A stretch of DNA of 8,331 nt from an uncultured Rhodospirillales bacterium. GTDB lineage: Bacteria; Pseudomonadota; Alphaproteobacteria; Rhodospirillales; 2-02-FULL-58-16. Made by a program: the position numbers and the translations under genes. The stretch is from NCBI GenBank assembly GCA_913053795.1, contig CAJXGZ010000098.1, positions 1 to 8,331 on the forward strand, read 5' to 3'. Within the stretch, counting starts at the first letter, position 1; every line of letters starts with the position of its first letter. A model generated the notes under the pieces. The model searched no databases and was not told the DNA's origin. It worked only from the letters and a program-made list of their open reading frames with translations. Below, one piece after another: positions 6,254 through 8,331 of the stretch.

Positions 6254-6700
6254 ATGATTAAAGCCTTGAAGAAAAAAATCACGGCGTTGGCTCATTCCGC
6301 GAAAGGCGTGGCGGCGGTGGAGTTCGCCCTGCTGGCGCCTATTCTCATCGTCGTCATGTATGGAGTCTATGATTACGGCCAGGCCATGCTCAAAAAGACG
6401 GAACTGCACAGCGCCACCCGCGCCGGCGCCCAGTTCACCTTAACCGGCAGCACCGATTCAGCCGCCATAACCACCGTCGTTAACGCCGCCACCAACCTCA
6501 CCCTTTCAAGCGTCACCGTAATCTGCAATTGCGCGGACACCACGACCGGCGCGGTCACGGCCACGGACGTCTGCAGCGCTCTCACCTGCACGTCCCCGGA
6601 CGCCAAGCTGGCGAACGTCAGCGCGTCCTATTCTTATGATTTCCTGTTCGGCGCAACGACCCTCAACCTTTCCGCCAACACCACGGTGCGCATTGAATGA
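6254..6700 (+). CDS. tadE: TadE-like pseudopilin of the Tad pilus
   Basis: A 148-residue (155 if started at the overlapping ATG 6233) TadE-family minor pilin. A basic leader ends in AKG (residue 18), followed by VAAVEFALLAPILIVVMYGV: the G|XXXXE motif, with Glu23 at +5, is the cleavage signature recognised by the prepilin peptidase TadV in TadE and TadF. The hydrophobic helix is followed by the family's conserved amphipathic stretch (LKKTELHSATRAGAQFTL) and a mainly beta C-terminal domain rich in Thr, Ala and Ser. Four cysteines (91, 93, 107, 112) lie close together and may form two disulfides in the periplasm. The gene follows tadG at the stop codon and its own stop overlaps the next start by ATGA, so the three genes are probably co-transcribed and translationally coupled. 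TadE proteins are needed for pilus biogenesis together with TadF and TadG. Confidence 0.88.
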   Translation: MIKALKKKITALAHSAKGVAAVEFALLAPILIVVMYGVYDYGQAMLKKTELHSATRAGAQFTLTGSTDSAAITTVVNAATNLTLSSVTVICNCADTTTGAVTATDVCSALTCTSPDAKLANVSASYSYDFLFGATTLNLSANTTVRIE

Positions 6701-7122
6701 AAAAAATGCGAAAAATATTTCGCTGCCGCCGCGGCGCCTCCGCCGTGGAGTTTGCGCTTGTCGCCCCGGTTTTCCTTCTGTTGATCGCGGTCATCTTTGA
6801 GTTTGGACGGGTCATGTGGATCAAGAACACCATGCAGTACGCGGTCGAGGAAGCCGGGCGTTACGCCATGGTGAACTCCACCGCGATTATCGCCAACTCG
6901 ATCAGTTACGAAATATATATTCAAAACACCCTAGGGCCGTCCAAGGTTGTGGGGGCATTTTCCAGCGACGTTTCCTTTACCACCTTATATGACGCCCTCA
7001 CCGACCCGAACGCGATCACAATGCAGATTACCGCAAACTACACCTATGCGCCCTTGGTCTCCATTATCCCGTCGGTGTCTGTCCCTCTGTCCGCCATGTC
7101 AAAGGTTCCCCTCAATCCATAA
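6697..7122 (+). CDS. Second TadE/TadF-like pseudopilin
   Basis: A 141-residue pseudopilin. The basic leader MKKMRKIFRCRRG ends at Gly13, followed by ASAVEFALVAPVFLLLIAVI; Glu18 is at +5 after the expected cleavage site. The helix continues into FGRVMWIKNTMQYAVEEAGR, the conserved TadE-like segment, and a short beta-rich C-terminal domain with no cysteines after the helix. The start ATG overlaps the tadE stop by 4 bp (ATGA) with only a weak GGTG upstream, so coupling is likely. An alternative ATG at 6706 would shorten the leader by three residues. Position after tadE suggests the TadF role, but sequence alone only supports the TadE-like family, so I leave the symbol empty. Confidence 0.87.
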   Translation: MKKMRKIFRCRRGASAVEFALVAPVFLLLIAVIFEFGRVMWIKNTMQYAVEEAGRYAMVNSTAIIANSISYEIYIQNTLGPSKVVGAFSSDVSFTTLYDALTDPNAITMQITANYTYAPLVSIIPSVSVPLSAMSKVPLNP

Positions 7123-7223
7123 GGGCCATAACGGGAAAAGTGAGCGCTTTAATAGACGCCCGAGAATAATTACATCTGGAAGGAAAGTGGTTTAAAGAAT
7201 CGTTCTTCTTTATCGGTGCGCCC
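7123..7223. other. Gap between the Tad pseudopilin operon and the DUF2336 gene
   Basis: These 101 bp hold no gene and no convincing terminator: the only stem after the stop is CCCT/AGGG without a T-tract. I see no clear sigma-70 promoter, so the DUF2336 gene may be read through from the tad operon. GGAAGGAAAG lies too far (about 30 nt) from ATG 7224 to be its ribosome site. Confidence 0.4.
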
Positions 7224-8321
7224 ATGTCCGAAAAACTCGAAAGCCTTGAAAGCCTCGCCCGACTGGCGAAGGAGACCTCCGCTGAAAAACGGCGGGAGCT
7301 ATTGCACGAGGTCTCCAACCTGTTCCTGGAAAAGCCCGAGGAAATAAGCAGCCGCGAATCGGACTACTTCGCCGACATCATGGGCAAGATCGCCTTTGAT
7401 TTGGAAATGGAGGTGCGCAGGGACATGGCGGAGCGGCTGGCCAAGGTGGACGCCGCCCCTCACAAGCTGATGAAAATGCTGGCCAACGACAAAATCGAAG
7501 TTGCGCGGCCGGTCCTCATGGAAAGCGGCGTCCTCAATAACGCCGATCTTATCGAAATCATCAAGCGCCATAGCCAAGAACACCTCATGGCGGTCTCCGT
7601 CAGAAAGTCCATAAGCGAAGACGTCACCGACCACCTTGTGGAAAGAGGCGACGACTCGGTTCTTGAAACCCTGACCCGCAACGAAGGCGCCGCCTTTACA
7701 CAAAAATCCTTGGAAATAATGGTGAACAGGGCGGAGGACAACGAGACCTTGCACGAGCCGCTCATCAAGCGCGAAGACATCCCGGCGTATATGAAGCACC
7801 AGATGTTCTTGTTTGTGTCCTCGGCCCTGCGCAAACACATTCTTGAAAACGTCGAGGACATCGACGAAAGCGAAGTGGACAAGATGATTGAAGAGTCGCG
7901 CGCCGCTCTCGACTACCAAGGCGGCGAAGAAGCTTTAAGTCCCGCCGAAAGATTCATCATCAGGAAAGAAAACTTTAAGCAGCTTAACCATGACCTCTTG
8001 GTGCAGCTTCTGCGCCAAGGGAAAATCGCGGAATTCATCGCCGGATTGGGGCGCCTCGCCAATATTGATACGGCGGCGGCGCACCGCATTACTTTTGACA
8101 AAGGCGGGGAACCCCTTGCCGTGGCCTGCAAGGCCATCGGCATCGACCGCATTACTTTCTCCGATTTGCTCTTGCTCACCAACCAAGAAGGCTTGCGCGA
8201 TCAAGCGGAAAGGGACGACTTAATCGGCGTTTACACCAGAATCACCACCGAAGCGGCGCAAAGGACCATCCGCTTTTGGCGCACCCGTAAACAAATAATG
8301 AAAAACCTGGGGAAAAAATAA
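7224..8321 (+). CDS. DUF2336 family protein
   Basis: A 365-residue, predicted cytoplasmic, nearly all-helical protein with no signal peptide or membrane segment. It matches the alphaproteobacterial DUF2336 family: an N-terminal region of HEAT-like helical repeats (about 5-180, for example EVRRDMAERLAKVDAAPHKL and IEVARPVLMES) and a C-terminal family-typical part (about 245-355) with LNHDLLVQLLRQGKIAEFI, the motif LAVACKAIGIDRITFSDLLL and a basic tail ending KNLGKK. The central stretch (205-235) is acidic. Its molecular function is not known to me; HEAT-like folds usually mediate protein binding. ATG 7224 is the first standard start after an in-frame TAA, with weak GGTG 5 nt upstream. It follows the tad genes on the same strand, so a regulatory or scaffold role for the pilus is possible but unproven. 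Confidence 0.87.
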   Translation: MSEKLESLESLARLAKETSAEKRRELLHEVSNLFLEKPEEISSRESDYFADIMGKIAFDLEMEVRRDMAERLAKVDAAPHKLMKMLANDKIEVARPVLMESGVLNNADLIEIIKRHSQEHLMAVSVRKSISEDVTDHLVERGDDSVLETLTRNEGAAFTQKSLEIMVNRAEDNETLHEPLIKREDIPAYMKHQMFLFVSSALRKHILENVEDIDESEVDKMIEESRAALDYQGGEEALSPAERFIIRKENFKQLNHDLLVQLLRQGKIAEFIAGLGRLANIDTAAAHRITFDKGGEPLAVACKAIGIDRITFSDLLLLTNQEGLRDQAERDDLIGVYTRITTEAAQRTIRFWRTRKQIMKNLGKK

Positions 8322-8331
8322 GCCGGCGCCT

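Noticed and set aside
7299..7919. Minus-strand 206-codon open frame opposite the DUF2336 gene
   Set aside because: Long only because of the codon bias of the opposite gene; its His/Phe/Val-rich translation has no recognisable features.

Overview
The window looks like chromosomal DNA of an alphaproteobacterium, probably of Rhodospirillales-like type. The main reason is the last gene, a DUF2336 protein, a family found mostly in Alphaproteobacteria, together with a Tad (tight adherence, Flp pilus) module of alphaproteobacterial style. The lineage is inferred from gene content only; no rRNA or other marker is present.

The left half (1-4572) is read on the minus strand. In transcription order it holds tadD (TPR lipoprotein, 4572-3799), a 259-bp intergenic region with inverted repeats, a Crp/Fnr-family regulator with a TTG start (3539-2835), a GspA/ExeA-type AAA ATPase with a C-terminal peptidoglycan-binding domain (2814-1141), and a GspB-like inner-membrane protein whose N-terminus is the classic GspB signature but which continues into four TPR repeats (1109 to beyond position 1, so its C-terminus is missing here). 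The gaps regulator-gspA (20 bp) and gspA-gspB (31 bp) suggest one operon.

The right half (4830-8321) is read on the plus strand: tadG, a TadE pseudopilin and a second TadE/TadF-type pseudopilin, joined by 4-bp ATGA overlaps or near overlaps, followed after 101 bp by the DUF2336 gene. The 257-bp divergent region between tadD and tadG carries the most structured regulatory DNA: three copies of a 10-bp direct repeat, a 19-bp Crp/Fnr-like palindrome, and a -10-like box placed so that the palindrome would sit near -42.

Together the genes describe surface-pilus assembly: TadE/TadF/TadG are minor pilins or membrane-anchored assembly factors, TadD is the outer-membrane lipoprotein helping the secretin, and GspA/GspB in type II secretion remodel or bind peptidoglycan so the secretin can be placed. 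The main hypothesis from this window is that a GspAB pair, with a GspB carrying TPRs, has been recruited to the Tad apparatus under a linked Crp-like regulator. No mobile element, CRISPR array, tRNA or rRNA was seen.
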